64,000 nt of DNA from Cryptobacteroides sp934698975 (GCA_934698975.1 CAKUVR010000004.1:91231-155230), one strand, 5' to 3'; positions 42,019 through 51,784 are shown, counted from the first letter of the stretch. Translations and numbers: made by a program. Notes: generated from the sequence alone by a model not told the origin.

Positions 42019-43284
42019 TTACATAATAGTCTTAGCAGCGATGTCATCACCGTCGTAAGCTCCGGCATCAAGTTTCTGCTTGATTTCCTTGAAAGCATTG
42101 AGGGTGTACGCGATGTCTTCATCGGTGTGGGCGGCGGTGCATACGATTCTGAATATGACCATTCCCTTAGGGATGACAGGATAGATGACCATCGAACAGA
42201 AGATGCGGTAATTCTCACGAAGATCCATCGCGATCTTTGTCGCCTGTGCCACGCCGCCGCCATCAATGTGGATAGGAATCACGCAAGCCTGGGCCTCGCC
42301 GATGTCGAATCCGAGATTCTTGAAACCTTCCTGAAGTGTGTGTGTGACATGCCAGCACTTTTTGCGAAGCTCGTCACCTTCAGGAGACATGATGATCTCA
42401 AGACGCTTGATGTTGCCGTACACGAAAGCCATCGGCTGAGACTTGGCATACATCTGCGAGCGCATATTCAGACGCAGATAGTTTATGATCTTGCGAGGGC
42501 CGGCGATGAAACCGCCGATCGAAGCCATTGACTTCGCGAACGCTCCGATGTAAAGGTCGATGCCGTCCATGCAATGCAGTTCCTCTGAGGTTCCACGTCC
42601 GTGCTCGCCAAGGAGGCCAAAACCATGGGCGTCATCAATGAATATGCGGAAACTGTATTTCTTCTTAAGTTCAACGATCTTGTCGAGAATGCCCATCGCG
42701 CCGGTCATGCCGAATACGCCTTCCGTGATGAGAAGGACTCCTCCACCGCTTTCCTCAGCTTCCTTGCATGCTCTTGCAAGCACCTTCTCACAGTCAACGA
42801 TATTGTTGTGACGGTACTTGTACTTGCTTCCGATGTGAAGACGGATTCCGTCGAGCAGGCACGCATGAGCCTCAGCGTCATAAACGATCACGTCGTGGCG
42901 TGCGGTAAGGCAGTCGATGGCCGAAACGATTCCCTGATAGCCGAAGTTGAAGAGGAAAGCGTCCTCTTTCTTCTCGAAATCAGCGAACATCTTCTCAAGT
43001 TTCTCGTGAAGGGCAGTGTGGCCGGAAAGCATGCGGCTTCCCATAGGATAGGCCAGTCCCCATTTGGCGGCGCCCTCGGCGTCAGCCTTGCGCACCTCCG
43101 GATGGTTAGCGAGTCCGAGATAGTTGTTCAGGCTCCAGTTCAGAACCTCTTTCCCGTTGAAAGTCATGTGAGGGCCAAGTTCTCCCTCTAGCTTCGGATA
43201 CATATAGTAGCCGAATCCCTGATTGAAGTATTGTCCGATAGGACCGCCCGAATCCCTTTCGATTCTGTCAAAAATGTCAAGCAT
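42019..43284 (-). CDS. spt: Serine palmitoyltransferase (alpha-oxoamine synthase)
   Basis: 421 residues. PLP-dependent condensation of serine with a long acyl-CoA gives 3-ketosphinganine, the first step of sphingolipid synthesis. Seen: LNWSLNNYLGLANHPEV near the start, SRMLSGHTALHEKLE, IDDAHGFGLLGEHGRG (Asp-Asp-x-His) and the PLP lysine in GAFAKSMASIGGF. Alternatives in the family are AONS/KBL; the long N-terminus (GYYMYPKLEGE), the neighbouring reductase and the known presence of sphingolipids in Bacteroidales favour SPT. It starts 35 bp after the gyrB stop. Confidence 0.85.
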   Translation of the reverse strand: MLDIFDRIERDSGGPIGQYFNQGFGYYMYPKLEGELGPHMTFNGKEVLNWSLNNYLGLANHPEVRKADAEGAAKWGLAYPMGSRMLSGHTALHEKLEKMFADFEKKEDAFLFNFGYQGIVSAIDCLTARHDVIVYDAEAHACLLDGIRLHIGSKYKYRHNNIVDCEKVLARACKEAEESGGGVLLITEGVFGMTGAMGILDKIVELKKKYSFRIFIDDAHGFGLLGEHGRGTSEELHCMDGIDLYIGAFAKSMASIGGFIAGPRKIINYLRLNMRSQMYAKSQPMAFVYGNIKRLEIIMSPEGDELRKKCWHVTHTLQEGFKNLGFDIGEAQACVIPIHIDGGGVAQATKIAMDLRENYRIFCSMVIYPVIPKGMVIFRIVCTAAHTDEDIAYTLNAFKEIKQKLDAGAYDGDDIAAKTIM

Positions 43285-43319
43285 ATCGTGTGTTGTGATT
43301 ATTACCTATAATAAAAAAA

Positions 43320-45329
43320 CTAAGCGTCAATGTTGGCGTAATGCGCGTTCTCCTCGATGAACTGCCTTCTTGGAGGAACATCGTCACCCATCAGCATCGA
43401 GAATGTCCTCTCGGCCTCGGCGGCGTTGTCGATCGTGATCTTGCGCAGACGTCTCTTCGAAGGATCCATGGTGGTGTCCCACAGCTGCTCGTCGCTCATC
43501 TCACCAAGACCTTTGTACCTCTGCACCGTCACTCCCTTGTCAGAGCCTTTCCCAAGACGCGCCGTAGCCTCAAACCTCTGCTCGTCTGTCCAGCAGTAAA
43601 CCTCTTCTTTGCCTTTCTTCACAAGGTAAAGCGGAGGTGTGGCGAGATAGACATAACCATTCTTGATGAGGTCAAACATGTAGCGGAAGAAGAATGTCAG
43701 GATCAGACATGCGATGTGGCTTCCATCGACATCGGCATCAGTCATGATGATGACCTTGTGGTAGCGGAGCTTGCTGAGGTCCATCCTCTTTTCGCCGTTC
43801 TCGTCTTCCTGCGCCACTGTGACACCAAGGGCGGTGTAGATGTTGCGGATCTCCTCGCTGTCGAAAGCACGGTCACCTGCGGCCTTCTCCACGTTCAGGA
43901 TTTTACCTCTCAAAGGAAGAATGGCCTGGATTCTTCTGTCGCGCCCCTGTTTTGCTGTACCACCGGCGGAATCACCCTCGACAAGGAACAACTCGCATCT
44001 CTCAGGATTCCTCTCCGAGCAGTCCGCCAGTTTGCCAGGCATTCCGGCTCCGGTCATAGCGGTCTTTCTCTGCACCATCTCACGGGCCTTGCGGGCGGCG
44101 CTGCGGGCGGTGGCGGCAAGCACGATCTTCTCAATGAGAAGCTTACCCTCTTTCGGGTGCTCCTCAAGGTACTGGTCCATGGCGGCGGAAGTAGCCTGTG
44201 ACACAGCTGATGTCGCCTCAGGGTTGCCAAGTTTGGTCTTGGTCTGACCCTCGAACTGCGGCTCGGCGATCTTCACCGAGACAACAGCCGTCAATCCCTC
44301 ACGGAAATCCTCCGGGGCCAGATCGCCCTTGAACTTGGCGAGAAGGTTGTTCTTCTCGGCATAGTTCTTCAGCGAACGCGAAAGTCCCATCTTGAAGCCC
44401 TGAAGGTGTGTTCCTCCCTCGATGGTGTTAATGTTGTTGACATAAGAATATATCTTCTCGGAGAATCCGTTGTTGTACGAGAGGGCGATGTCGATCGGTA
44501 TCACCTTGTCGCTCTGCACGCATATAGGCTCTGGAATCAACTGAGTGGCTCCGGCGTCAAGATAGTCGATGAACTCCTTGAGACCTTCCTTTGAGTAGAA
44601 AACATCGCTGCGGTAGAGCTGTCTTCCGGTCGGCTTGGAGTTGCCGTTCTCATCGGTGACATATTCATCAACAAGTTCACGCTCATCGGTGATAGAGATT
44701 TTGATTCCTTTGTTAAGGTAGGCAAGCTCACGCATCCTGGCAGCAAGGGTGTCATATTTATAGACATTTGTCTGAGTGAATATGGTAGGATCCGGATGGA
44801 AAGTGATGATGGTACCGGTGTCGTTGCAGTCGCCTACGATTTCGACCGGACCGAGCGGCTTGCCCTTTGAATATTTCTGCACGAAAACATGTCCCTCACG
44901 GTGAACCTCGGCGATCAGGCCGTCGGAAAGGGCGTTCACGCAGGAGACACCGACACCGTGGAGACCTCCGGACACCTTGTAGCTGTCCTTGTTGAACTTA
45001 CCTCCGGCATGAAGTACGGTCATGACGACCTCAAGAGCAGAGCGATGCTCCTTCGGATGCATTCCAGTAGGGATTCCACGACCATTGTCGGAAACTCTTA
45101 TCGAATTGTCAGGGAGAATCGTCACACCGATCTCTGTACAGAAACCAGCCATCGCCTCATCTATACCATTGTCAACAACCTCATAGACAAGATGATGGAG
45201 TCCCCTCTCACCGATGTCACCGATGTACATGGAAGGCCTCTTTCTCACAGCCTCAAGTCCTTCAAGTACTTGAATACTGCTTGCGGAATACTGTTCTTCC
45301 GCTTTCTTCATCTCTTCGTTCTCAATCAT
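43320..45329 (-). CDS. gyrB: DNA gyrase subunit B
   Basis: ATPase and TOPRIM subunit of gyrase. 669 residues from ATG 45329 (MIENEEMKKAEEQYSASSIQ); a longer reading adds 31 residues without conserved content. GHKL ATPase motifs: EVVDNGIDEAMAGF, VSDNGRGIPTG and GGLHGVGVSCVNAL. TOPRIM motifs: LVEGDSAGGTAKQGRD and MTDADVDGSHIACL. It heads the minus-strand run to clpX after the terminator at 45393-45435. Confidence 0.97.
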   Translation of the reverse strand: MIENEEMKKAEEQYSASSIQVLEGLEAVRKRPSMYIGDIGERGLHHLVYEVVDNGIDEAMAGFCTEIGVTILPDNSIRVSDNGRGIPTGMHPKEHRSALEVVMTVLHAGGKFNKDSYKVSGGLHGVGVSCVNALSDGLIAEVHREGHVFVQKYSKGKPLGPVEIVGDCNDTGTIITFHPDPTIFTQTNVYKYDTLAARMRELAYLNKGIKISITDERELVDEYVTDENGNSKPTGRQLYRSDVFYSKEGLKEFIDYLDAGATQLIPEPICVQSDKVIPIDIALSYNNGFSEKIYSYVNNINTIEGGTHLQGFKMGLSRSLKNYAEKNNLLAKFKGDLAPEDFREGLTAVVSVKIAEPQFEGQTKTKLGNPEATSAVSQATSAAMDQYLEEHPKEGKLLIEKIVLAATARSAARKAREMVQRKTAMTGAGMPGKLADCSERNPERCELFLVEGDSAGGTAKQGRDRRIQAILPLRGKILNVEKAAGDRAFDSEEIRNIYTALGVTVAQEDENGEKRMDLSKLRYHKVIIMTDADVDGSHIACLILTFFFRYMFDLIKNGYVYLATPPLYLVKKGKEEVYCWTDEQRFEATARLGKGSDKGVTVQRYKGLGEMSDEQLWDTTMDPSKRRLRKITIDNAAEAERTFSMLMGDDVPPRRQFIEENAHYANIDA

Positions 45330-45392
45330 ATTCTGTTGTCTGTTTTTATCAAGTTTATATGGCTTGTCCATAAAACAGACAAATTTAATAAA

Positions 45393-45435
45393 AAAGGCGG
45401 GCAATGCGAAATTTATTTCCACATTGCCCGCCTTT
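45393..45435 (-). terminator. Terminator of the TPR/barrel operon
   Basis: AAAGGCGGGCAATG / CATTGCCCGCCTTT is a perfect 14-bp stem; on the minus strand the tail is TTTTTTATT. It separates the barrel gene (stop at 45513) from gyrB. Confidence 0.9.
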
Positions 45436-45473
45436 CAGCTATTTATTCCAAGATTATTTCGCCACGTTGGTAC

Positions 45474-45512
45474 TCGGTTCTTCGATGCTTCGACAAGCTC
45501 AGCAACCGAAGA
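45474..45512. repeat. Dispersed CTGAGCTTGTCGAAGC-type palindrome
   Basis: Read on the minus strand it follows the stop of the barrel gene at once: TCTTCGGTTGCTGAGCTTG then TCGAAGCATCGAAGAACCGA. CGGTT and AACCG can pair around an inner CTTCG/CGAAG. A related copy sits at 53299-53323. Sequences of this kind are scattered in many bacterial genomes. Confidence 0.6.
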
Positions 45513-47288
45513 CTACAAGTTCAGCGTGACTCCGGCGGTGACCCAAAGCCCTTTTTCAGCATAGAACGGATTCCTCTGGATTGTCTGACAAAGCAGGTTG
45601 CCTGATTCAAGCCAGAGTTCCACCTTCCTGTTGAACTTATAGCCGCAGTTCACGCCAAGATCCACATAACCTGGCACACGCACCTTGACAAAATCCTCGG
45701 CGACGGCAGACGCACACTCACCTTCACGCCACGATGCGGCCTCCACAGAGACTCCGGCGTAAATACGAGAGCTGATGTCATACGTAGCCCTGACCTCTCC
45801 GCTGAACTTAGGAAGCGCGAAACCATAACATGCCGCCTTGTCTGGGAATGACACATTTCGGTAGCGGAAATCAGCATCAACCTTCATGCGATTAGGCCTC
45901 CATCCAAGCAAGACATTGGCATAAAGCACATTCATGTCCGAATATACCACCGAAGGGACTAGCGTGCCGTCAGCGGTGAAAAGTCCTGACTCCATCAATG
46001 CGTTACCATACATGGCAAAGCCTCCGTTCACATCAAACTGCAACGATGAAGCGATGCCTCCTCTCACGCCCAATCTGGCGTTCAGGCTCTCCACAGTGTT
46101 GTCTATCAGCGGCGTCATGAACTCGAAACCACGGTTCACCAAAAACGAAGGATTCAGATGGTGGTTCTCGGAAATCTGTGACGAATATGCGTTCAGGCGA
46201 CCCCCGCCGGTAGCGTCCGCATATAAAGAAACATTCTCGCCCGCCGCGAAACAGACATGGGCGTCAGGATAAAATATCTGTCCTGCGTCACCCTTCATCT
46301 TGCTGAAGAACAAGGTGTCTGACGCATCGTTTCTGAACACGAATTCGAGTTTGACACCAAGATTCAGGTTCCAACGTCCGGACTTGAACCTATAACTTGG
46401 GGTCAGAGCCACACGGCCTATGTTTCCGTTATAAAAGCGGCTGTATGAGGCGGACTCTATCTCGAATCCGACCAAAATGCTCCTGCGCGCGCTCAGCACT
46501 GGACCTGCCAGAGCATCGACAGAAAACCAGCCTTCTCCTAGATTTTCAACAGATTCACCACCCGGAAAAGCAAAGAATCCGTAGTCAAATCCGTCATTGG
46601 CAATCCGACCCCTCAACCCCACGTCATATAGGAAATACGACTCAGAATCATTGTTCGAGCGGACTCTTGCTTTAAAGTCAACGGCATTATATGAGCGTGA
46701 CATTACCGTGTCCTTCGCGGCCAATCCATAATAGCCTACACCGAATGACAAAATGGCTTTGTCCCAGTTGAAACGTCCGTCAAAGCCAGCCGATGTCAAT
46801 GCGTCATAGCCTTTGAACCCTCTCCCCGACTTGGCCAAACGGAAGAGTCCTTCCTTCAGTTCCGGAGCGACCTCGTGATAGTTCCCCCAAAACGACTTGT
46901 GCCCGGCGTACACACTCATCTGGAACGGACCGCTTTGCTCAGGACTGAACACAAACTCAAACTGAGGGTGAAGAGTGTAGCCAGCACCGGCCTTGAGATA
47001 AAGTTTCCGGCCTCTCCAGGCATCCTTGGCAGGTCTCATGTCCAACATATAAGGCTTGAAACTGTAGGCACCCTGATACGGCTTCTCAAAAACCTCGTAA
47101 TCAAAATCCAGATCGAAGCGGAGCAGCGAATCCGGCACGTTCATCTCCAGCAATGGCTTGTGAACCTCTGAGGCGTTGCCCTGATATGTGTTCGTGACCT
47201 CGACGGTAGGATTGAAGTTCTGCCCGAACGAAACCGCGGCGGTCATAAGCATTGCCGCGGAAACCATATATATCCTTCTCATATTCAT
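45513..47288 (-). CDS. Outer-membrane beta-barrel protein partnered with a TPR protein
   Basis: About 591 residues from ATG 47288; ATG 47282 is also possible. Signal peptide ends at VSFGQ. A short N-terminal region (RFDLDFDYEVFEKPYQGAY) leads into repeated alternating strands such as KLYLKAGAGYTLHPQFEFVF and GRWNLNLGVKLEFVF and a final strand (KGLWVTAGVTLNL), i.e. a TonB-receptor-like barrel with no plug. The gene starts 5 bp after the TPR gene stop (TAG then TGGTAATG). Function unknown; probably assembles with, or is served by, the TPR protein. Confidence 0.82.
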   Translation of the reverse strand: MNMRRIYMVSAAMLMTAAVSFGQNFNPTVEVTNTYQGNASEVHKPLLEMNVPDSLLRFDLDFDYEVFEKPYQGAYSFKPYMLDMRPAKDAWRGRKLYLKAGAGYTLHPQFEFVFSPEQSGPFQMSVYAGHKSFWGNYHEVAPELKEGLFRLAKSGRGFKGYDALTSAGFDGRFNWDKAILSFGVGYYGLAAKDTVMSRSYNAVDFKARVRSNNDSESYFLYDVGLRGRIANDGFDYGFFAFPGGESVENLGEGWFSVDALAGPVLSARRSILVGFEIESASYSRFYNGNIGRVALTPSYRFKSGRWNLNLGVKLEFVFRNDASDTLFFSKMKGDAGQIFYPDAHVCFAAGENVSLYADATGGGRLNAYSSQISENHHLNPSFLVNRGFEFMTPLIDNTVESLNARLGVRGGIASSLQFDVNGGFAMYGNALMESGLFTADGTLVPSVVYSDMNVLYANVLLGWRPNRMKVDADFRYRNVSFPDKAACYGFALPKFSGEVRATYDISSRIYAGVSVEAASWREGECASAVAEDFVKVRVPGYVDLGVNCGYKFNRKVELWLESGNLLCQTIQRNPFYAEKGLWVTAGVTLNL

Positions 47289-47293
47289 TACCA

Positions 47294-50200
47294 CTACATC
47301 ATGGTTTTAAGTTTCTCAAGACGCATCCTGACATTGTCAAGCACATCATCCGACGTGCCTTCCGCAGGCTTGTAACCATTCTGGACACTCTCAAACGTGG
47401 CCTTTGCCTGAGTGAGGTTATCCTGCTCGGCGAACGAGTCTCCAAGAGTGATGAACGCTTTCGCGAGCCAGTAACTCTGGTCACCGGCCTTCTGGGCGAA
47501 CGCATAGACTTTCTTCTCGACCGTGTCATACTTGCCCTGGTCGCAGGCATCCTGGATGATCATATAGGTTGCCTCGGCACCCTCTGCGGTGGAAGGAGCA
47601 GAACTGAGGCTTGTGAATATCTCAAACGCGGCTTCGCGCTCGTTCATCGAAAGAAGCGACTTTGCCTTGATATAATCCGCCTCACGAATCTCTGCGGCCG
47701 CGCTCTTTCCGTCAGCCTTCACCTTGTCGGCGCAGGACTGCGCCGAAGCCCAGTCTCCGGCCTTGTATGCCGAACGCATCATGCCGATCCTGGCCGTGTG
47801 CCTGTTGTTATCAATCTTGGCGTCCTCAAGCAGAGATGAATAGCCGCCGAACGCGTCCTTGTAACGCTGCAAGTCGTAAGACAGTCTTGAGAAGTTCAGG
47901 ATTGCCGTCTCGGCGAACGCTGAGCCTTCGCCTTTCTCTATAGACTTCCTATACCAGTCGCAAGCCTGCTCTTTCTTTCCCGTGTTCCTGTAACATTCCG
48001 CAATATAGAATTCAGCCTCAGGAACTTTATGTCCTGACGGATAGCGCTCAAGGTAAGTCTGGAACGAGGCCAAAGCCTTACCGTAGTTCTCCGTGAGGAA
48101 AACCTGCTCGGCCGCGTTGAAGTACATTGTCTCCTTTTCGCTGTCGGACTTGTCCTTGATCACACCGGCCTTGTCGGCGAAATCAATGTACTCGTCCGTA
48201 CGTCCCTGTGACTGGTAGATCGACTCAATGGCCAGAAGAGCGTCCTGGGCATATTCGGTGCCGGGCATCTCAGCTATCACCTGCTTGTAGTAGCCAAGGG
48301 ACTGGTCGTACTCGGACATATTCCTTGAAATCATTCCAAGTTCGATCAGGGAGCGCGCCACGATGGTCTTGTCACCGGTGGAGGAACGGAGCTTAGTGAA
48401 AGCCGACACAGCGTCATCGTTCCTGCCCGCGGCGACGTATGCCCTGCCGAGCTCGAACATGGCGTCAGAGTAATATTCCACAGACGGCTTGGCGTTCAGT
48501 GCCTTTGACAACGCACCAATCTTGCTGTCCATATCCCCGAGAAGCCCGTAGGCGATTCCGGCGCGGTAGTTCGGGTAAAGGTTATCCTTGTACGGGAAAC
48601 GTTTGAGAGCGTTCTCATATTCAGTGACTGCAGCCTTGTAGTCCTTGCGGACGAAATCGCAGTCTGCGCGACGCACAGCGGCGTCCTCGCCCTCGGTCAG
48701 GTTGCGGCCTTGGAGATATTCATCAAACCACTTGGCGGCGCTGGCATAGTCTCCAAGACGGAAGTAACAGTAAGCCAGATCGTAAGGAATCAGCCGGCCT
48801 TCCGTCTTTCCCTCCAGGGCTGAGTTGTTGTACAAATCCTTGAAAGTCTCCAGAGCCTTGTCGAACTGGTCGCTGCGGTAGTACGACTCGCCGAGCCAGT
48901 ACCTTGAAAGCTGGGAGAACGGAGAACGCCTGTCAGAATAAAACGACGAAGCCCTCAGGAAAGGAACCGCATCCCTCCAGGAACCAGTCTCCACGAGCTG
49001 TTCAGCACGTAGATAGTTGGCTTTCATATAGTTGGCCTTCTGGTCACTATCCAGCATGTCTATGTTGGAATATGCCTCCACAGCCCCGGCGTAGTCGTGG
49101 CTGTAAAGCGAGGCCAACGCCATGTAACTGTAGATTCTCTCCCCTTTCTTCTTGTCTGAATATTTGGAAAGATAGTCGTTGAAGACCGACGGATTGTGGT
49201 TCAGGTCAAACGACAGCTTCGCATAGTTGAAATGCGCGTCCTCCTGGATATCAGGGTTGAACGACCGTCCTGACGCATCTTTGAAAGCGTCGAGCGCGGC
49301 GACCTTGTTGCCAGTCTGGATGTAGCTGTAGGCCATATTGTAGTTCGCTATCTGTCCGATGGAATCAGTCCTGTTCCGCATCAGAGAGTAGTTCTCGATG
49401 GCTCCCTTATAGTCCTCTGTGGCATAAAGAAGCGAACCGGCGTAGAAATAATCGTTGCGGTCCATATCGTTATCCCCACTCCTGGCCACATCGTAATATT
49501 CCTTGGCCTTGGCGGTGTTGCCTTTTGCCAGATACGATTCCGAGATGATCCTCGCAAGGTGCCTCTGGCGCTCCTTCGGGGCGTTTTCATAGACCTTCAC
49601 TCCATTCTTCAGCACGTAGGAATAGTCCTTCCGCATGAAACGGCATTCCACCATGTAGGAATTGGACATCTCGGTGAAACGAGGATCCCTCGCCGCCTTC
49701 TCGAACCAATCGAAAGCCTCGTCGAAATTCTTCTCAGAATAGTTGATGTAGCCCAATGAATATCTCGACGGTGCGGTGTAATCCGACTGAACCCTCTTCT
49801 CCGACTTCTCGAACAAAGACTTGGCCTTTGCCGGATCCCCTTGCTCGAAGTATGAATATGCCTGCTTGAATGCATATTCAGCGACCAGTTCAGACGGCAG
49901 CCTTTTCTCTATCACCTTGTCGAACTCGGAGGCGGCCGCCTTGTAGCTCTGTTTGTCAAACAGGTTCAATGCCTTGTAGAAATGAATCTGCGGCACAAGG
50001 ATGGAATATGGGTGCGCGGCCACATATTCATCTGCCAAGGTCTCGTTCCCGACCTCCTGCAGCCTCACGGAGCAAAGGGCCTCGTAGCCGCCGGCGGTCA
50101 CATCCCCGGTTCCGGCATAGATTTCTCCGAATATGCTTCCCGCCCTCTCGAACATTCCGTGTCCATAGAGTTCAGTGGCGAGACGATACTGATCACGACC

Positions 50201-50299
50201 GGCCTCCTGGGCCGACACGACCGTACCCGCACCAAGTGAGAGCGCCGCCAGAAGCGCCGCCGCAAGTTTGCTTGTCATATAGTTTCCAATCATTTTCAT
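47294..50299 (-). CDS. Large periplasmic TPR-repeat protein
   Basis: About 1001 residues. Signal peptide ends at VVSAQ. Nearly the whole mature protein is tetratricopeptide-like repeats, e.g. AKSLFEKSEKRVQ, YFRLGDYASAAKWFDEYLQG, RAYVAAGRNDDAVSAF and YIAECYRNTGKKEQACDWY. ATG 50299 leaves a leader of only about 10 bases after the -7 element at 50317-50324; ATG 50293 or 50278 may be the true start. In Bacteroidota such proteins accompany barrel proteins of unknown role; here the barrel gene follows directly. Confidence 0.85.
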   Translation of the reverse strand: MKMIGNYMTSKLAAALLAALSLGAGTVVSAQEAGRDQYRLATELYGHGMFERAGSIFGEIYAGTGDVTAGGYEALCSVRLQEVGNETLADEYVAAHPYSILVPQIHFYKALNLFDKQSYKAAASEFDKVIEKRLPSELVAEYAFKQAYSYFEQGDPAKAKSLFEKSEKRVQSDYTAPSRYSLGYINYSEKNFDEAFDWFEKAARDPRFTEMSNSYMVECRFMRKDYSYVLKNGVKVYENAPKERQRHLARIISESYLAKGNTAKAKEYYDVARSGDNDMDRNDYFYAGSLLYATEDYKGAIENYSLMRNRTDSIGQIANYNMAYSYIQTGNKVAALDAFKDASGRSFNPDIQEDAHFNYAKLSFDLNHNPSVFNDYLSKYSDKKKGERIYSYMALASLYSHDYAGAVEAYSNIDMLDSDQKANYMKANYLRAEQLVETGSWRDAVPFLRASSFYSDRRSPFSQLSRYWLGESYYRSDQFDKALETFKDLYNNSALEGKTEGRLIPYDLAYCYFRLGDYASAAKWFDEYLQGRNLTEGEDAAVRRADCDFVRKDYKAAVTEYENALKRFPYKDNLYPNYRAGIAYGLLGDMDSKIGALSKALNAKPSVEYYSDAMFELGRAYVAAGRNDDAVSAFTKLRSSTGDKTIVARSLIELGMISRNMSEYDQSLGYYKQVIAEMPGTEYAQDALLAIESIYQSQGRTDEYIDFADKAGVIKDKSDSEKETMYFNAAEQVFLTENYGKALASFQTYLERYPSGHKVPEAEFYIAECYRNTGKKEQACDWYRKSIEKGEGSAFAETAILNFSRLSYDLQRYKDAFGGYSSLLEDAKIDNNRHTARIGMMRSAYKAGDWASAQSCADKVKADGKSAAAEIREADYIKAKSLLSMNEREAAFEIFTSLSSAPSTAEGAEATYMIIQDACDQGKYDTVEKKVYAFAQKAGDQSYWLAKAFITLGDSFAEQDNLTQAKATFESVQNGYKPAEGTSDDVLDNVRMRLEKLKTMM

Positions 50300-50316
50300 C
50301 AACGAAAAATATTCTA

Positions 50317-50324
50317 CAAATTTA
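50317..50324 (-). promoter_or_regulatory. -7 promoter element of the TPR/barrel operon
   Basis: TAAATTTG on the minus strand, 17 bp before ATG 50299. Confidence 0.5.
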
Positions 50325-50380
50325 CTTAAGGAAAATGAAAAATAACATACATATTTCCTAAATATACCCGAAAAATAAAG

Positions 50381-50388
50381 TATATTTG
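50381..50388 (+). promoter_or_regulatory. -7 promoter element of ftsE, near-leaderless
   Basis: TATATTTG ends only 7 bp before ATG 50396, so the ftsE mRNA would start at or very near its first codon. Confidence 0.5.
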
Positions 50389-50395
50389 CGTTACT

Positions 50396-51130
50396 ATGGA
50401 AGTAAACGCGCTATCAGCATCAAAAAGCGAGCCGCTGGTCTCATTCCGGGATGCGGACATCGTTAACGGGGAAAGCACCGTGATCTACGGGCTTGACATG
50501 GACATATTCCCGGGAGATTTCATATACATCGTCGGCAAGGTCGGGACCGGCAAGACCTCGATCATCCGCACGATGATCGGCGAGAATCCCTTGGAGAAGG
50601 GATCCGGCGAGGTCTGCGGCTTCAAGCTGAACGGGCTGAAGGACAAGGATATTCCTTACCTCAGGCGCAAGATAGGAGTGGTGTTTCAGGATTTCCAGCT
50701 GCTGATGGACAGGTCCGTCGAGAGCAATCTGGAGTTTGTCCTCAAGGCCACTGGCTGGAAGGACCGCAACGAGATAGACAAGAGAATCATCGAGGTCCTG
50801 GCCGATGTCGGAATGGAGAACAAGGCGCACAAGATGCCTCACCAGCTCTCGGGAGGCGAGCAGCAGCGCATCGCAATCGCCCGTTCCCTTCTGAACAGGC
50901 CAAGGCTCATCATCGCTGACGAGCCGACCGGCAATCTGGACAACGAGACGGCAGACGGGATCCTGCGGTTGTTGACCGGGATCAACAAGGAGGACGGCAC
51001 GGCCATCGTGATGGTCACTCACAACAGAGGCATCTTCGAGAAGTATCCCGGCAGGGTGTTCGTCTGCAAGGACGAGAAGTGCAAGGAGAACCTTAACGAC
51101 GAAGTGATAGACCTCGCCTTGACCATATAG
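50396..51130 (+). CDS. ftsE: FtsE-like ABC ATPase
   Basis: 244 residues. Walker A GKVGTGKTS, Q-loop VVFQDFQLLMDRS, signature LSGGEQQRIAIARSLL, Walker B LIIADEPTGNLD and the H-loop VTHN fit FtsE, which with FtsX controls peptidoglycan hydrolases at division. The FYIV start seen in many FtsE proteins is here DFIYIVGKV. No ftsX is next to it: it is followed after 6 bp by nth. A 25-residue C-terminal extension contains two Cys (CKDEKCKENL). Confidence 0.85.
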   Translation: MEVNALSASKSEPLVSFRDADIVNGESTVIYGLDMDIFPGDFIYIVGKVGTGKTSIIRTMIGENPLEKGSGEVCGFKLNGLKDKDIPYLRRKIGVVFQDFQLLMDRSVESNLEFVLKATGWKDRNEIDKRIIEVLADVGMENKAHKMPHQLSGGEQQRIAIARSLLNRPRLIIADEPTGNLDNETADGILRLLTGINKEDGTAIVMVTHNRGIFEKYPGRVFVCKDEKCKENLNDEVIDLALTI

Positions 51131-51136
51131 ACTCTT

Positions 51137-51784
51137 ATGCTGAAAAAAGACAGGTATCATCACATACTCTCCTGGTTTCAGGCCAACCAGCCGGAAGTCA
51201 GGACAGAACTGCACTACGAATCCCCTTTCCAATTGCTTGTGGCGGTGATTCTGAGTGCACAATGCACTGACAGAAGGGTGAATATGGTCGCTCCGGAGCT
51301 TTTCAAGAAGTTTCCGAAGCCGGAGGATCTGGCCTCCGCATCGTTCGAGGAAGTGCTGGCGGTGATCAAAAGCATTTCCTACCCCAACAGCAAAGCCACG
51401 CACCTCATCGGAATGGCTCAAAAATTGTTGCGCGAATATGCCGGTGAAGTTCCGTCGGACATAGACCAGCTGATGACTCTTCCCGGGGTCGGACGCAAGA
51501 CGGCCAACGTTCTCGCCTCCGTGATCTATGACAAACCGGTGATCGCTGTTGACACGCACGTTTTCCGTGTATCCCACAGGATGGGATTGTCAGACGGAAA
51601 GACCGTGGAGGCGGTAGAAAAGGAGCTTGAGTCATACATTCCGGCAGAACTGAGGGCAAGGGCACACCATTGGCTCATTCTCCACGGACGGTACACCTGC
51701 ACGGCCAGAACCCCGAAATGCGAAGGGTGTCCGCTGAGGGACTGGTGCCGTGACTACGAACAGAAACACAGAATGATATTATGA
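51137..51784 (+). CDS. nth: Endonuclease III (DNA glycosylase/AP lyase)
   Basis: Base-excision repair of oxidised pyrimidines. 215 residues. Helix-hairpin-helix with catalytic Lys: LPGVGRKTANVLAS; catalytic Asp in AVDTHVFRVSHRMG; [4Fe-4S] cluster CTARTPKCEGCPLRDWC (C-x6-C-x2-C-x5-C). Its stop overlaps the next ATG by 4 bp. Confidence 0.96.
   Translation: MLKKDRYHHILSWFQANQPEVRTELHYESPFQLLVAVILSAQCTDRRVNMVAPELFKKFPKPEDLASASFEEVLAVIKSISYPNSKATHLIGMAQKLLREYAGEVPSDIDQLMTLPGVGRKTANVLASVIYDKPVIAVDTHVFRVSHRMGLSDGKTVEAVEKELESYIPAELRARAHHWLILHGRYTCTARTPKCEGCPLRDWCRDYEQKHRMIL

Noticed and set aside
50441..51577. 378-codon minus-strand ORF over ftsE and nth
   Set aside because: Antisense shadow of two well-conserved genes.
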